NCBI GenBank assembly: GCA_958295885.1
Contig: OY282380.1
Coordinates: 2,232,001-2,296,000 of the forward strand
Direction of reading: 5' to 3'
DNA: 64,000 bases
From: Arenicellales bacterium
GTDB taxonomy: Bacteria; Pseudomonadota; Gammaproteobacteria; Arenicellales; JAJDZL01
Shown: piece after piece, positions 1-8,384 of the stretch
How the letters are laid out: each line of letters begins with the position of its first letter
How positions within the stretch are numbered: the stretch's first letter is position 1
Position numbers and translations under genes: made by a program
The notes under the pieces: model-generated
Databases searched by the model: none
What the model saw: the letters and a program-made list of their open reading frames with translations, nothing else
What the model was told of the DNA's origin: nothing

Positions 1-48
1 TCGAAGACAGTAAATTAGTCAGATATTCAATTTTATTTTTCACGGCAC

Positions 49-1095
49 TCAATCTGCGGTGAACGCGATTTTGCGGTTGAATTCTATCCCTTTCCAGAAC
101 CGGACCTCAGAGCATACAAGTTCCCGTTGCTTAATGTCGCTAGCGTGACGTTGCAAAATTAATTGAATTTTAGGCCTCTGAACTTGTTTCAGCCAAAATC
201 TTAGGGAAATTGGTTGGTGAACAACAGTCGCATGAAACAGCTGTTGTGGCAGTTGGAGTTGCCATAAGCGACGATTGGAAGGATAAAGCAAATTCGTAAA
301 TTTAACTCATGCAAGCAATGACCGCTGACACCGTGAAATGTTCCCAGCAGGAAAGGTTTGAGATTGCCGATGACGATGTGAATCATCGGTAACCAATGAG
401 CGGCTAGTTGCGGCGGTGTCACCCGGGCCTCCTGCTGACATGACAATGTGCCGACACGACGTTCAAAGCAACAAAGGCGTCGCTGCGAACCACAGCGAAT
501 GGCTGAAGACAATGCGTGAACATTTGAACATCTTGAGGGGATCTACCCGCTTGACGACTTCCACCGCCAAGAAACCTGCACCGTTGCCGCGGCCTTCGAC
601 TGAGCCCAATCGGCGTTTTACCTTTCCCACTGCATCCGCGCTCGCCAAAGCTTTCCGCAGCTTTCCGCAGCGTTTGCCGTCGATAAACGCATCATCGACT
701 TCAACCGAGGCACTTAGTCGATAGGGATAATCGCGGTCTCCCATGGTCGGTCGTAGTTTGCGCAGCATCTGTTGCGCACTAACCCAACTAATGCCAACCA
801 TTTGCATTAAGCGCATGTCAGAAATTCCGCCTTTATCCAAACTTATCAGATAAATGGCTACAAACCATTTAGGCAGTGGCAGTTTCGTGTGCTCGAATAC
901 GGTACCGCCGGTCACGGAGGCATGATGTCGATACTGGGTAAATTGATGAATGCAGTAACGGGTTAAAATATGGGCTTGTTCGTGCCCGAGGCACGGGCAC
1001 TTGAAGCCGTTCGGCCAGCTATGTTGCTTCAACTCTTCCAAACCAGCTTCCTGTGTGGAGAAAATGGAGCACCAATCCACAACGTCAGTTGGTTT
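49..1095 (-). pseudogene. IS1595-family transposase, decayed
   Basis: Transposase relic read on the minus strand. The first part (1080 down to 463) has the zinc-ribbon stretch WPNGFKCPC and the catalytic-core signature VEVDDAFIDGKR of ISXO2/IS1595 DDE transposases. The reading then shifts frame. PMIHIVIGNLKPFLLGTFHG lies in a second frame near 350-400, and the C-terminal NRRLWQLQLPQQL in a third near 270. All three pieces are in family order, so this is one gene broken by at least two frameshifts and not three genes. The zinc-ribbon cysteines are also partly lost. No terminal repeats could be fixed, and the relic may continue past base 1. A second relic of the same family lies near 48.1 kb. 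Confidence 0.8.
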
Positions 1096-1099
1096 CTCC

Positions 1100-1590
1100 T
1101 ACATATCTGTCTCCTATTTATGAGAATATAAATATATGTTTTCATATACGTTTATTGATTAAACAATTACTATAGTCTGAATCAAACTTAGAGACATATT
1201 ATATTATCTTCAAATTTATAATCACGAAAGGCCGACTGAGTTTCAGGAAAATTCGGTTTTCCAAAAATCTCCGACATGTATTGCGATTGGCAGCGATTCA
1301 GCTGCATCAAACGATTATTCGTACATGTTTAGCGATTTTTTTTCGCCAAATTTAGAAAACTAGTTTGCCTTGGACTGAGTCTCATGAACAAATACTTTAT
1401 CGAAAGCAATGCCTGACGCTCACCGAAAAGTAATTCCACCAAATTGTGACGCTCAGGGTTCTCCGCACACAAAGTCAGCAGGTGCAATTCGAAGTTGATC
1501 CAGTTTAACAGCGGAAACAGTCATCTGTGCATCCAAATGTCTAGACCTATTCAATAATTCGTCTTAGGCGAATTTCTAATTTGATTCAAA
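1100..1590. other. AT-rich intergenic stretch
   Basis: About 490 bases upstream of rsmD with stops in all frames. It presumably contains the rsmD promoter, but I could not fix a convincing -35/-10 pair. No recognisable gene or repeat was found. Confidence 0.4.
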
Positions 1591-2148
1591 TTGCAGGGAA
1601 AACTTAGAATCATTGCGGGCAAATGGAAGCGACGGGTGCTTCGATTTGACGCATCACTCGAAATTCGTCCTACGACCAACGCCGCGCGAGAGTGTTTGTT
1701 CAACTGGCTGCAGAACGAAATTGTCGGTGCAGACTGCCTCGATCTGTTTGCCGGCAGTGGTGCGATCGGTTTTGAAGCGCTTTCCAGGGGCGCTTCTTCC
1801 GTCGTATTTGTGGACAGCAGCCGGGACGTGATTCGATATCTGAGAAAAACTGCAGAATCGCTGAATTCCAGTCAGCACGCGATTTTTCATCGAAGCGCGC
1901 TTAGATTCCTGAAAAAAGCCGATCGAAAATTTGATGTCGTTTTTTTGGATCCGCCATATTTTCAAAATCTTGTCATTTCCTCTCTGGAATTGCTGGAATC
2001 AAAAGAACACTTGAATCATGGAGCGTTGGTTTACGTCGAAACGGAACGAAATTTTGAATTTCAGCCGCTGCATAAAACCTGGGAACAGCTGCGTCACTAC
2101 AAGGCGGGCCGGCGGGCATACTTTCTGATTCGACTTAGAAATTCATGA
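1591..2148 (+). CDS. rsmD: 16S rRNA (guanine(966)-N(2))-methyltransferase
   Basis: RsmD methylates the exocyclic N2 of G966 in 16S rRNA during 30S assembly, using S-adenosylmethionine, in the cytoplasm. The 185-aa protein has the full family length. It opens with LRIIAGKWKRR, has the SAM-binding motif I LDLFAGSGAIGFEAL near residues 50-64, and the catalytic DPPY tetrapeptide at about 120-123, as expected for an N2-guanine methyltransferase. The only good start is a TTG at 1591, immediately before the conserved RIIAG segment. It is followed about 100 bases later by coaD, a very common pairing in proteobacteria, so the two are probably co-transcribed. Nothing in the protein looks damaged. Confidence 0.93.
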   Translation: MQGKLRIIAGKWKRRVLRFDASLEIRPTTNAARECLFNWLQNEIVGADCLDLFAGSGAIGFEALSRGASSVVFVDSSRDVIRYLRKTAESLNSSQHAIFHRSALRFLKKADRKFDVVFLDPPYFQNLVISSLELLESKEHLNHGALVYVETERNFEFQPLHKTWEQLRHYKAGRRAYFLIRLRNS

Positions 2149-2246
2149 ACGCGAAGTCAATGACAGAATGTTATTTGTTGCGAGGGCGGACGCATTAAGT
2201 AAGATAATGTACCAGATAAACCGAGAAGCCTGTCAAGTCCTGTTCT

Positions 2247-2738
2247 ATGAAGAAAAATCGCATAACTCGAGCCATTTATCCTGGAAGTTTCGATCCCGTC
2301 ACAAAAGGGCATTCGGACCTAATTCTTCGGGCCACTCATCTGTTTGATGAACTGACCGTTGCTGTAGCCGATAGCATTGGAAAGAAAACTTTGTTTACTC
2401 TGGAAGAACGCGTTCGGCTGATTCAGATTACCACGGCAGGCTTAAGTGGTGTAAGAGTCGTCGGCTTTAAGGGGTTGCTGATTGATTTTGCCAGACAGTG
2501 CGATGCCACAATTGTGATTCGAGGACTCAGAGCAGTATCAGATTTCGAGTATGAATTTCAGCTTGCCTGGATGAACAAGCAGTTGGACCGCCAAATCGAA
2601 ACTCTGTTCTTTGCGCCAAATGAGGATTATGCATTTGTTTCGGCATCACTTGTGAAAGAGATTGCGGAACTCGGTGGAAATGTGTCCCAGTTTGTCGCCC
2701 CTGAAGTGAATCGGGCTTTGAAAGAAAAACTGCCTTAA
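2247..2738 (+). CDS. coaD: Phosphopantetheine adenylyltransferase
   Basis: CoaD transfers AMP from ATP to 4'-phosphopantetheine, giving dephospho-CoA, the penultimate step of coenzyme A synthesis. The 163-aa protein matches the usual bacterial length. It starts with the nucleotidyltransferase signature AIYPGSFDPVTKGH (T/HxGH motif at about 19-22) and retains the RGLRAVSDFEYE substrate-binding segment near residue 93 and the C-terminal SASLVKEIA motif. The ATG at 2247 lies close before the conserved block. It sits downstream of rsmD on the same strand, the usual order. Confidence 0.95.
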   Translation: MKKNRITRAIYPGSFDPVTKGHSDLILRATHLFDELTVAVADSIGKKTLFTLEERVRLIQITTAGLSGVRVVGFKGLLIDFARQCDATIVIRGLRAVSDFEYEFQLAWMNKQLDRQIETLFFAPNEDYAFVSASLVKEIAELGGNVSQFVAPEVNRALKEKLP

Positions 2739-2865
2739 GATTCTTTGCAGCTCCTCTGCGTAGATTCCAGTTTCAGCCCAAAACCGATCGATCCAGAAGC
2801 AGTCGATGAGAAAGTCTATTGACTGCCTGATTCCAACAGCGGCTTCATGGCATCAGTCGGGAGAA

Positions 2866-3528
2866 CTAGCGCCAAGCGAATTTTGGCTGGTCAAAATGAG
2901 AGACGCGCGTATGTCTTTCGAATATTGCCACTTCCCGAAACTGATAGATGAATGCTGCGGTGGGCGCATAAACGCGATGGCCGATCGTCTTTATCGGGAT
3001 GGACAATACCGGTTCATTGCCGTCTGCGGATTTTTCAAGGTGCGGAATGTTTGGCGCTCGTAGGTCGCTCAGTGGAATTCGAAAGACCATTGCCACTTCG
3101 TTTGGGTCCGGATTCAGCCGTTTACGGACGCCTGCCCAAACGACAACTGGAGTAATCTGAAATCCTGAACGCGTTTCATAATCGTCCAGCAGGCCGATGA
3201 CGTCCGTGCCGGAAACTCTGATACCAATTTCTTCCTCCAGCTCTCTCAGTGACGCTTCAACCGCTGATTCATGGGATTCAATTCGGCCGCCGGGCAGCGC
3301 ATATTGACCACCATGCCTTTTGAGGTGTTTGGGTCTGCGCATCAGCAGGAAGCTCGCCTCTGATTCGCAATTTCCATTCAGAATTGCGAAAACGACCGCA
3401 GCGCGCATCAAATTTGAATTGTTGATCTGAGTTCGACAAAAATTTGATAAACGTTCAGTAAAGAGTTTTCTTGATGAATCATTCAGCGAATATTCGCTAT
3501 GAGAATGCTTGCGTGAGCTTGAACTCAT
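2866..3528 (-). CDS. Nudix hydrolase, CoA-pyrophosphatase type
   Basis: This protein cleaves a nucleoside diphosphate linked to another moiety. The 220-aa sequence has a perfect Nudix box (GX5EX7REUXEEXGU) at about 80-103, read as GGRIESHESAV followed by RELEEEIG. The preceding LMRRPKHLKRHGGQYALPGG resembles the NudL/YeaB CoA-pyrophosphatase signature (hydrophobic, R, LxxHxGQ, PGG), so CoA or a CoA ester is the likeliest substrate, though this is inferred from family resemblance. It is convergent to coaD, which makes a role in CoA turnover tempting but unproven. The roughly 38 residues before the conserved domain are poorly conserved, so the true start may be internal, such as the Met near residue 41. 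Confidence 0.8.
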   Translation of the reverse strand: MSSSSRKHSHSEYSLNDSSRKLFTERLSNFCRTQINNSNLMRAAVVFAILNGNCESEASFLLMRRPKHLKRHGGQYALPGGRIESHESAVEASLRELEEEIGIRVSGTDVIGLLDDYETRSGFQITPVVVWAGVRKRLNPDPNEVAMVFRIPLSDLRAPNIPHLEKSADGNEPVLSIPIKTIGHRVYAPTAAFIYQFREVAIFERHTRVSHFDQPKFAWR

Positions 3529-3645
3529 TGTTGGAACTGAGGCTGATTAGCAACTTTTAGCGTAAAGAGAATTCAATATACTTTGATACTGAATGCATCG
3601 GTAAAGATTTGTCGCGTAAAACTCTAAAAAATATTAATTGAAAGT

Positions 3646-3653
3646 AACTAGTG
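3646..3653. repeat. Target-site duplication, left
   Basis: AACTAGTG, exactly repeated at 6446-6453. An 8-bp duplication is the size made by IS66-family insertions. Confidence 0.92.
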
Positions 3654-3672
3654 GTAAATATTCGGCCAACCC
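3654..3672 (+). repeat. Left terminal inverted repeat of the IS66 element
   Basis: Begins GTAAATATTCGGCCAA. It matches the reverse complement of 6426-6445 over the outer 16 bases, then again over CCC after one inserted base. Confidence 0.92.
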
Positions 3673-3741
3673 TTATCGAATAGAAAAAATATTTGCTTCA
3701 GCTATGGACACCACGACACAAATAGTGTATATAAATCGTGC

Positions 3742-5562
3742 ATGTCAAATGAGCTCAACCCACTAAGCCCACCTGCGGAGTTTTCGGATTCGAGAAAAGG
3801 TGCATCGACGCCTTTTTCCAAACAATTCGTAAGGCTGTCGAAGCAGGAGCATATTCAGTTGAAGTATGATGTGAACCGTTGGCGGGGCCTTGCTCAACAA
3901 TGGAAAGACAAATGTTACCATTTGGAGCAATCCCAGCAGGAGCATGAAACCCGAAAGTATTTGAAGCTGCTGGAGAAGCATCGCCGGCAGAGTGAGGAAT
4001 TGGAGCGAACAAAGGCGCGGGTATTGCAGTTGGAGAAACAAGTCTATGGTCGTAAAACTGAGAAAAAGCCGGTCAAAAAAAGCGAGGCTTTGGAACCTGC
4101 GTCGGCGGCGCCGAAGAAAAAGCGCGGCGCACAGCGCGGCAGCAAGGGTCATGGACGCACGCCTCGAGAGAAATTGGCGCGTGAAGTTGAAACCTTGGAT
4201 GTTGCGCCTGAAGATCAGGTGTGCGATTTCTGTGGCGCGGCCTATGCGCCGATGTCGAACACCGACAACTCGGAGATTCTGGAATATTTTACGAAGGCGT
4301 ATTTTCGCGAGATCCGGCGGAAAAAATATGCAAAGACCTGCAACTGCCGTCAAACTCCGGCCGTGGTGACAGCCAAGCCGGCGCCGCGGGTCATTGCCAA
4401 GGGACTGCTGGGGGTGTCGGTGTGGGTTGAGATTTTGCTGAGCAAGTATTCGTACAGTCGTTCGACCTGCAATCTGCTGCGCCAGATGCGTGATCAGGGC
4501 CTGGCGATCTCACAAGGTACGGTGACTGACGGTTTGAAGAAGATGGTGCCGTTGTTCGAGCCGCTGTTGGATCAGTTGATGCAGCGGCAGATGGAAGATT
4601 CGGTATTTCACTGTGACGAGACCGGCTGGAAGGTCTATGAGAAGATGGAGGGGAAAATCGGCAATCGGTGGTATCTGTGGGTGTTTGAGAGCGCTTCATC
4701 GGTGATCTACCGCATTGAGCCGACGCGCAGCGGTGATGTTCCGATCAAGCACTTCAGTTCACTGTCTGAGAAGCTCAAGGAAGTGTTTGTCATTTGTGAC
4801 CGTTACAGTGGTTACAAACGATTGGCGAAGGTCAATGCGGCGATCATACTGGCCTTTTGCTGGGTTCATATGCGGCGGGATTATCTCGAAGCTGCGGTGC
4901 AATACCCGCAACTGGAGCGGTGGATGTTCGAGTGGCGGGAGCGCATTGGCGAGATCTATCACCTCAATGCGCGTCGTCTGGAGCATTTCGATGAGTCGAG
5001 GCCGTTGGCTCAGCAAAGCGAATCATTCATGCGCCAACAGCAGCGGCTTGAGCGCTCGGTCGAGCAGATGGAGCGGACTTTGAAGTATGAATTGTCGGCA
5101 GAACAGATGCATCCGGCCCAACTCAAGGTGCTGAGCAGTCTGCAGAATCACTGGTCGGGGCTGATGGTGTTTTTAAAACATCCCCAGGTTGCGCTTGATA
5201 ATAACTCTGGGGAACGCAAGATGCGCAACCCAGCGATGCTGCGCAAGAACTGCCGCGGCTCGGGCAGTCACTGGAGCGCTTCGCTGGCAGCACAGATGTT
5301 CTCAATCATTCAGAGCGTGCTTTTGTGGGATCTCAATCCCCAGCGATGGCTGTATGAATATCTCAGCGCCTGCGCCGCCAATGGCGGACAGGCGCCTGAG
5401 GATCTTGAGGCTTTCATTCCCTGGCGGATGAGCGAGGCTCGACGGGCTGAGATGTCGCAGCCACCGGCTGCAGTCAGCCAGCGCAGTTCTCTGATCTCAA
5501 AGTGCGCGGCAGCGGTATCAACGCAACGCGGCTGTCTTTCAACCGTCTCACAGCCGCCATGA
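3742..5562 (+). CDS. tnpC: IS66-family transposase TnpC
   Basis: DDE transposase that cuts and joins the element ends. The 606-aa protein is longer than the usual 510-540. In order it has an N-terminal coiled coil (about 30-110) with the leucine-zipper-like LERTKARVLQLEKQVYG, a basic hinge, and a zinc-ribbon-like CDFCGAAY with a downstream CNC (about 160-200). The catalytic domain has D292 (HCDETGWK), D353 (CDRYSGY) and E491 (NNSGERKMRN), the expected DDE triad of IS66. The long tail after about residue 555 is not typical. The ATG at 3742 lies 88 bases inside the left end. The stop TGA overlaps the ATG of the DruA-like gene, so the two are probably translated together. It appears functional. 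Confidence 0.92.
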   Translation: MSNELNPLSPPAEFSDSRKGASTPFSKQFVRLSKQEHIQLKYDVNRWRGLAQQWKDKCYHLEQSQQEHETRKYLKLLEKHRRQSEELERTKARVLQLEKQVYGRKTEKKPVKKSEALEPASAAPKKKRGAQRGSKGHGRTPREKLAREVETLDVAPEDQVCDFCGAAYAPMSNTDNSEILEYFTKAYFREIRRKKYAKTCNCRQTPAVVTAKPAPRVIAKGLLGVSVWVEILLSKYSYSRSTCNLLRQMRDQGLAISQGTVTDGLKKMVPLFEPLLDQLMQRQMEDSVFHCDETGWKVYEKMEGKIGNRWYLWVFESASSVIYRIEPTRSGDVPIKHFSSLSEKLKEVFVICDRYSGYKRLAKVNAAIILAFCWVHMRRDYLEAAVQYPQLERWMFEWRERIGEIYHLNARRLEHFDESRPLAQQSESFMRQQQRLERSVEQMERTLKYELSAEQMHPAQLKVLSSLQNHWSGLMVFLKHPQVALDNNSGERKMRNPAMLRKNCRGSGSHWSASLAAQMFSIIQSVLLWDLNPQRWLYEYLSACAANGGQAPEDLEAFIPWRMSEARRAEMSQPPAAVSQRSSLISKCAAAVSTQRGCLSTVSQPP

Positions 5563-6410
5563 CTCGATATTGCGGACGCGACTTCAGTTGCAAGGAGCTG
5601 GAGCGCATTCGCAAACTGATTGCCGCCCATCCTGACAGTTCCAGAACCCGGCTGTCGCAGCAGGTCTGTGAGCTGCTGGATTGGAAAAAGCCCGATGGAG
5701 GACTCAAACAGATGTCGTGCCGGGTGGCGATGCTGCGCATGCATCGAAATCAGCTGATTGTGTTGCCGCCGCCTCGTCGCCAACCTACCAGGGCGGTCAT
5801 CCGCTTCACCGACAGCACTGCGCCGCAGACACCGATCCGTGCGCCGCTGCATGAGTTGTCAACACCCCAGCTGCGGCGGGTGTCAACCCCCGCTGATTCA
5901 CGTCTTTGGAACGAATACATTGAACGCTATCATTATCTTGGATACAAACCCCTGCCCGGCGCTCAGCAGCGTTATTTCGCTGCCATAGACCGCCAGATTG
6001 TCGCCGCCTTCGGCTTCGGTGCCGCAGCCTGGAAAACCGCACCCCGGGATGACTTCATCGGCTGGAATCGGGAGCGCAGAGAAGCCAATCTGGCGCTGAT
6101 CGTGAACAATGCAAGATTCCTCATTCTGCCCTGGATCAACTGCCCCAATCTTGCCTCGCATCTGCTTGCAAGGCTCGCCCGGGAACTGCCGCAGCAGTGG
6201 TACGATCGTTACCGGATTCGACCGGTGCTACTTGAGACTTTCGTTGAACAGCGCTTTTTGGGCACATGCTACCGGGCTGCGAACTGGATCAATGTCGGTC
6301 AAACGAAAGGACTCGGCAAATGCGCTGCCTCCGCCAAGCCAACATTGCCGACCAAGGATATCTGGCTGTACCCGCTGTGCCGGGACTTCAGGAAAATTCT
6401 CAACAGTTGA
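5559..6410 (+). CDS. DUF4338 (DruA-like) protein, IS passenger
   Basis: A 283-aa protein of the DUF4338 family, whose best-known member is DruA, the hallmark component of Druantia anti-phage systems. Typical segments are YIERYHYLGYKPLPGAQ, AAFGFGAAAWK, FIGWNRERREANLALIVNNARFLILPW and the C-terminal CYRAANWINVGQTKGLG. The ATG at 5559 overlaps the tnpC stop as ATGA and is preferred over a GTG at 5502 in the same frame. The overlap implies translational coupling with the transposase. The biochemical function of the domain is not known to me. No DruB-E or helicase gene is nearby, so this is not a Druantia locus. It reads as cargo of, or accessory to, the IS. Confidence 0.85.
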   Translation: MTRYCGRDFSCKELERIRKLIAAHPDSSRTRLSQQVCELLDWKKPDGGLKQMSCRVAMLRMHRNQLIVLPPPRRQPTRAVIRFTDSTAPQTPIRAPLHELSTPQLRRVSTPADSRLWNEYIERYHYLGYKPLPGAQQRYFAAIDRQIVAAFGFGAAAWKTAPRDDFIGWNRERREANLALIVNNARFLILPWINCPNLASHLLARLARELPQQWYDRYRIRPVLLETFVEQRFLGTCYRAANWINVGQTKGLGKCAASAKPTLPTKDIWLYPLCRDFRKILNS

Positions 6411-6425
6411 TTCCTCTCGGCCTAT

Positions 6426-6445
6426 GGGCTTGGCCGAATATTTAC
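6426..6445 (-). repeat. Right terminal inverted repeat of the IS66 element
   Basis: Reverse complement reads GTAAATATTCGGCCAAGCCC, matching the left end at 3654. Confidence 0.92.
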
Positions 6446-6453
6446 AACTAGTG
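6446..6453. repeat. Target-site duplication, right
   Basis: AACTAGTG, identical to 3646-3653. Confidence 0.92.
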
Positions 6454-6667
6454 TCTGCCAGAAAACTTATAACATATTGATAATAATAATTAATCATGTT
6501 AATCGATTAAGTGAAGATTTTGCTGGTTTGTGGCGTTTGGCAGCGAAATTCGCCTTTGAACCTGTAAATCCGCTAAAACCGAAGAATCATCGTTTGAAAA
6601 TATCGAACGATTGTTAATTATTATCAATGTGATGTAGAGTTTTCGGATGAACATTAACTACTCACTT

Positions 6668-7043
6668 CCTCTAATTGAATCTTGAGCGGCTGATCATTGC
6701 CGTTGACAATCCAAACGGGTAGAGGCATCGTGACGTGATTGTATTGGTTTGCAACAGATCATTTTACTCGCCCCTTAACATAAATTGGTCGATAGTCTAT
6801 GGTGTGGGTATCGTTGAAGACACTCACCAATTTTAGATGGGCAACGCATATTTGGGATCCAAAGCCACGGTTGGGCTGTGTCAGGCCATCATCTCGCGGA
6901 TGCCACCTCACAGCGTTTACATCGAATCACATCTCGGCGGCAGCGCCATCATGAATCGCAAGCCGGCGGCATGGCGCAGCATCGGCATTGATATTGATGC
7001 GCCCGCCATCACTCAGTTCAGCTGCGAGTATGCGGTCGAGTTG
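6668..7043 (+). repeat. Left arm of large inverted repeat
   Basis: About 375 bases that match, at roughly 80% by eye, the reverse complement of 10661-11038. It contains the upstream region and the first third of a DNA-adenine-methylase gene. The arm ends where the IS110 copy begins, so in this copy the methylase was later interrupted. Identity was judged by reading, not computed. Confidence 0.75.
6837..7043 (+). pseudogene. DNA adenine methylase (D12 class), N-terminal part
   Basis: The fragment GLCQAIISRMPPHSVYIESHLGG followed by SIGIDID corresponds to the SAM-binding start of D12-class (Dam/MboIIA-like) methylases: a YxGSK-like opening, the PPHxxYIExxxGG motif, then the IDxD strand. The second half of the same gene resumes at 8385 after an IS110 insertion. 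Joining VEL to HGCCHRCLSRFAFDDTEL restores the typical spacing. Even rejoined, the gene has later frameshifts, so it is dead. Methylases like this are common phage or island cargo. Confidence 0.75.
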
Positions 7044-7110
7044 GACTTGGTATCCTTTGTCAAGTCAAAATTAGCTTCTCCATTGAGTTTGCCGGCGACC
7101 TCAAATTGTT

Positions 7111-8123
7111 TCAGGCAACGGTGGTGGTTTCAGGCCGTTCAGGCTCATACAAAGTGTTGTTCTGCAGCATCGTGCAAGTCACTTTGAGCAAGCGGTCGCC
7201 GACGCAGCGTAAAGCCTGTCCGTGAGTTTTGCCGCGGGCTTTGAGACTGTCGTATTTCCGTTTGCATTTCGCATCGTGCCGGCGGGCGACGCGAGTCCAG
7301 TGATACAGTGCATTTTGCATCAGGCTGTTGATGGCTCGTCGCTGGCAGGCAACCGTCTTTTTGCCCGAACGACGAGTCACCGGAGCGCCGCCGCTGAGCG
7401 TTCCGAAGGCTTGATAATCTCGCTGTTCAATGGCTTCTGGCTCTTCCGACACCAGCACCGAGAATACATTTCTGCCGATCCTTGGGACCGAAAGTAAAAT
7501 TTACTCGTCGCTGGTCGAGTCTGAGTTGGTTTTGAGCAGCGCTTGGCACCAGCGTTCAATCATCTCATCCATTTGGCGCTCGAGGTCCTTGATCTGTGAC
7601 CGCGGCAACTGCAATTGCGGTGCCAGGACTGCGGTCTCAATGGCTTCTGGAGGTGCCATCGGAGCGATGCCTGGAAACAGCTGCTGGCGCAGAATCGGCA
7701 GCAGAGAATCGGCATCGAAACGACGGATGCGATGTTCTTTGAGCAGTTTCTGCAGCTCACTGCGGGTCATCTTCTGGGCTTGATATGGAGTCGGAGCCTG
7801 TTCCAGAAAACTTGAAAACCAGCTCTGATCTACGTCTTGTACAGTCTCCAACAGGGCTGGTAAACAGGCTTCTGACAATTCATTCAACCGATTGGATAAT
7901 ATAACTTTTTGTCGAATCAATCTGCCTCTGCATTGCACCAGGCTGCGCATTGTGCGCTGCTCCTTGGTAAGCGCGGGCACCTCCCGAAAGGCGTGCTGAT
8001 CGGTTCGGCCAGGTGCTGGCAATTGCGTTGTGCGACTGCTTGACCGTCGTGGTCAAGGACACAGAACTGATGGAACTTTGGTCCCCAGTCAATGCCGACA
8101 AAATAAGTGGAAGTATCTGACAT
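7111..8123 (-). pseudogene. IS110-family transposase, inactivated
   Basis: The N-terminus (from 8123) reads TYFVGIDWGPKFHQFCVLDH, the first catalytic strand of the DEDD RuvC-like domain. The reading then jumps to RTDQHAFREVPALTKEQR in another frame. The roughly 80 residues that normally hold the other acidic catalytic residues are missing. Further on an in-frame TAA (7501-7503) precedes LLSVPRIGRNVF, the segment bearing the C-terminal catalytic serine. The end, PVTRRSGKKTVACQRRA through GDRLLKVTC, is well conserved. An internal deletion with frameshift plus a nonsense codon make it non-functional. Confidence 0.85.
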
Positions 8124-8384
8124 CGTGCGACTCCATTGTAAATTCAGTTATGCTCCTGATCTGGATGGGGCATCCTCGCCGTGACACCGGACCTGTACAG
8201 GCGTTTAAAAACACAGACTTCATATGAGTGTTTTCGACGAATTCCCCATCCAGGCGCGGCTCAGGTGTTCAAGAACACAGTACATGGCTGGGCTGCTCTG
8301 CATGGAGCCCCCAATCTGAGTGAACATCCCTGCGGTGGATCAACTCCCCAATTCGAAGGAATCAGGGAGTATTAAATGGTACAG
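8124..8384 (-). ncRNA. IS110 upstream non-coding end, candidate bridge-RNA locus
   Basis: About 260 non-coding bases between the transposase start and the element end. In IS110 elements this position encodes the bridge RNA that pairs with target and donor DNA. Hairpin-forming stretches are visible, such as CCTGTACAGG near 8190 and GGGCT...AGCCC near 8290-8310. That an RNA is made here is inference from the family. The transposase is dead. Confidence 0.35.

Larger units (their letters stand above)
3654..6445 (+). mobile_element. IS66-family element (ISBst12-like, tnpC only) carrying a DruA/DUF4338 gene
   Basis: A complete 2792-bp insertion sequence. The left end reads GTAAATATTCGGCCAACCC. The right end, read on the opposite strand, is GTAAATATTCGGCCAAGCCC: 16 identical bases, then one inserted base. 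Ends beginning GTAA are typical of IS66. The 8-bp sequence AACTAGTG flanks both ends exactly. Inside are only two genes, tnpC and a DUF4338 gene joined by an ATGA overlap. The accessory tnpA and tnpB of classical IS66 are absent, as in the ISBst12 subgroup. Intact reading frames and an undamaged duplication point to a recent insertion, in contrast to every other IS in this window. Confidence 0.93.
7044..8384 (-). mobile_element. IS110-family element, degenerate
   Basis: Boundaries are set by where the methylase reading frame breaks off (7043) and resumes (8385), giving about 1341 bp, normal for IS110. The transposase runs on the minus strand and is damaged. About 260 non-coding bases lie upstream of its start and about 70 downstream. 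There are no long terminal inverted repeats and no target duplication, as expected for IS110. Confidence 0.7.

Noticed and set aside
3648..3672. 25-bp terminal repeat starting CTAGT for the IS66 element
   Set aside because: The outer bases CTAGTG belong to the 8-bp target duplication AACTAGTG; the true ends begin at GTAAATATT.
4391..5016. Antisense ORFs in tnpC
   Set aside because: Shadows of the transposase frame; translations are serine-, arginine- and proline-rich without motifs.
5502..5558. GTG start for the DruA-like gene
   Set aside because: The ATG at 5559 overlaps the tnpC stop as ATGA and lies at the conserved beginning, so it is preferred.
5502..6410. Druantia defence system
   Set aside because: Only the DruA-like gene is present and it is inside an IS. 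No DruB, DruC, DruD or DruE helicase is near.
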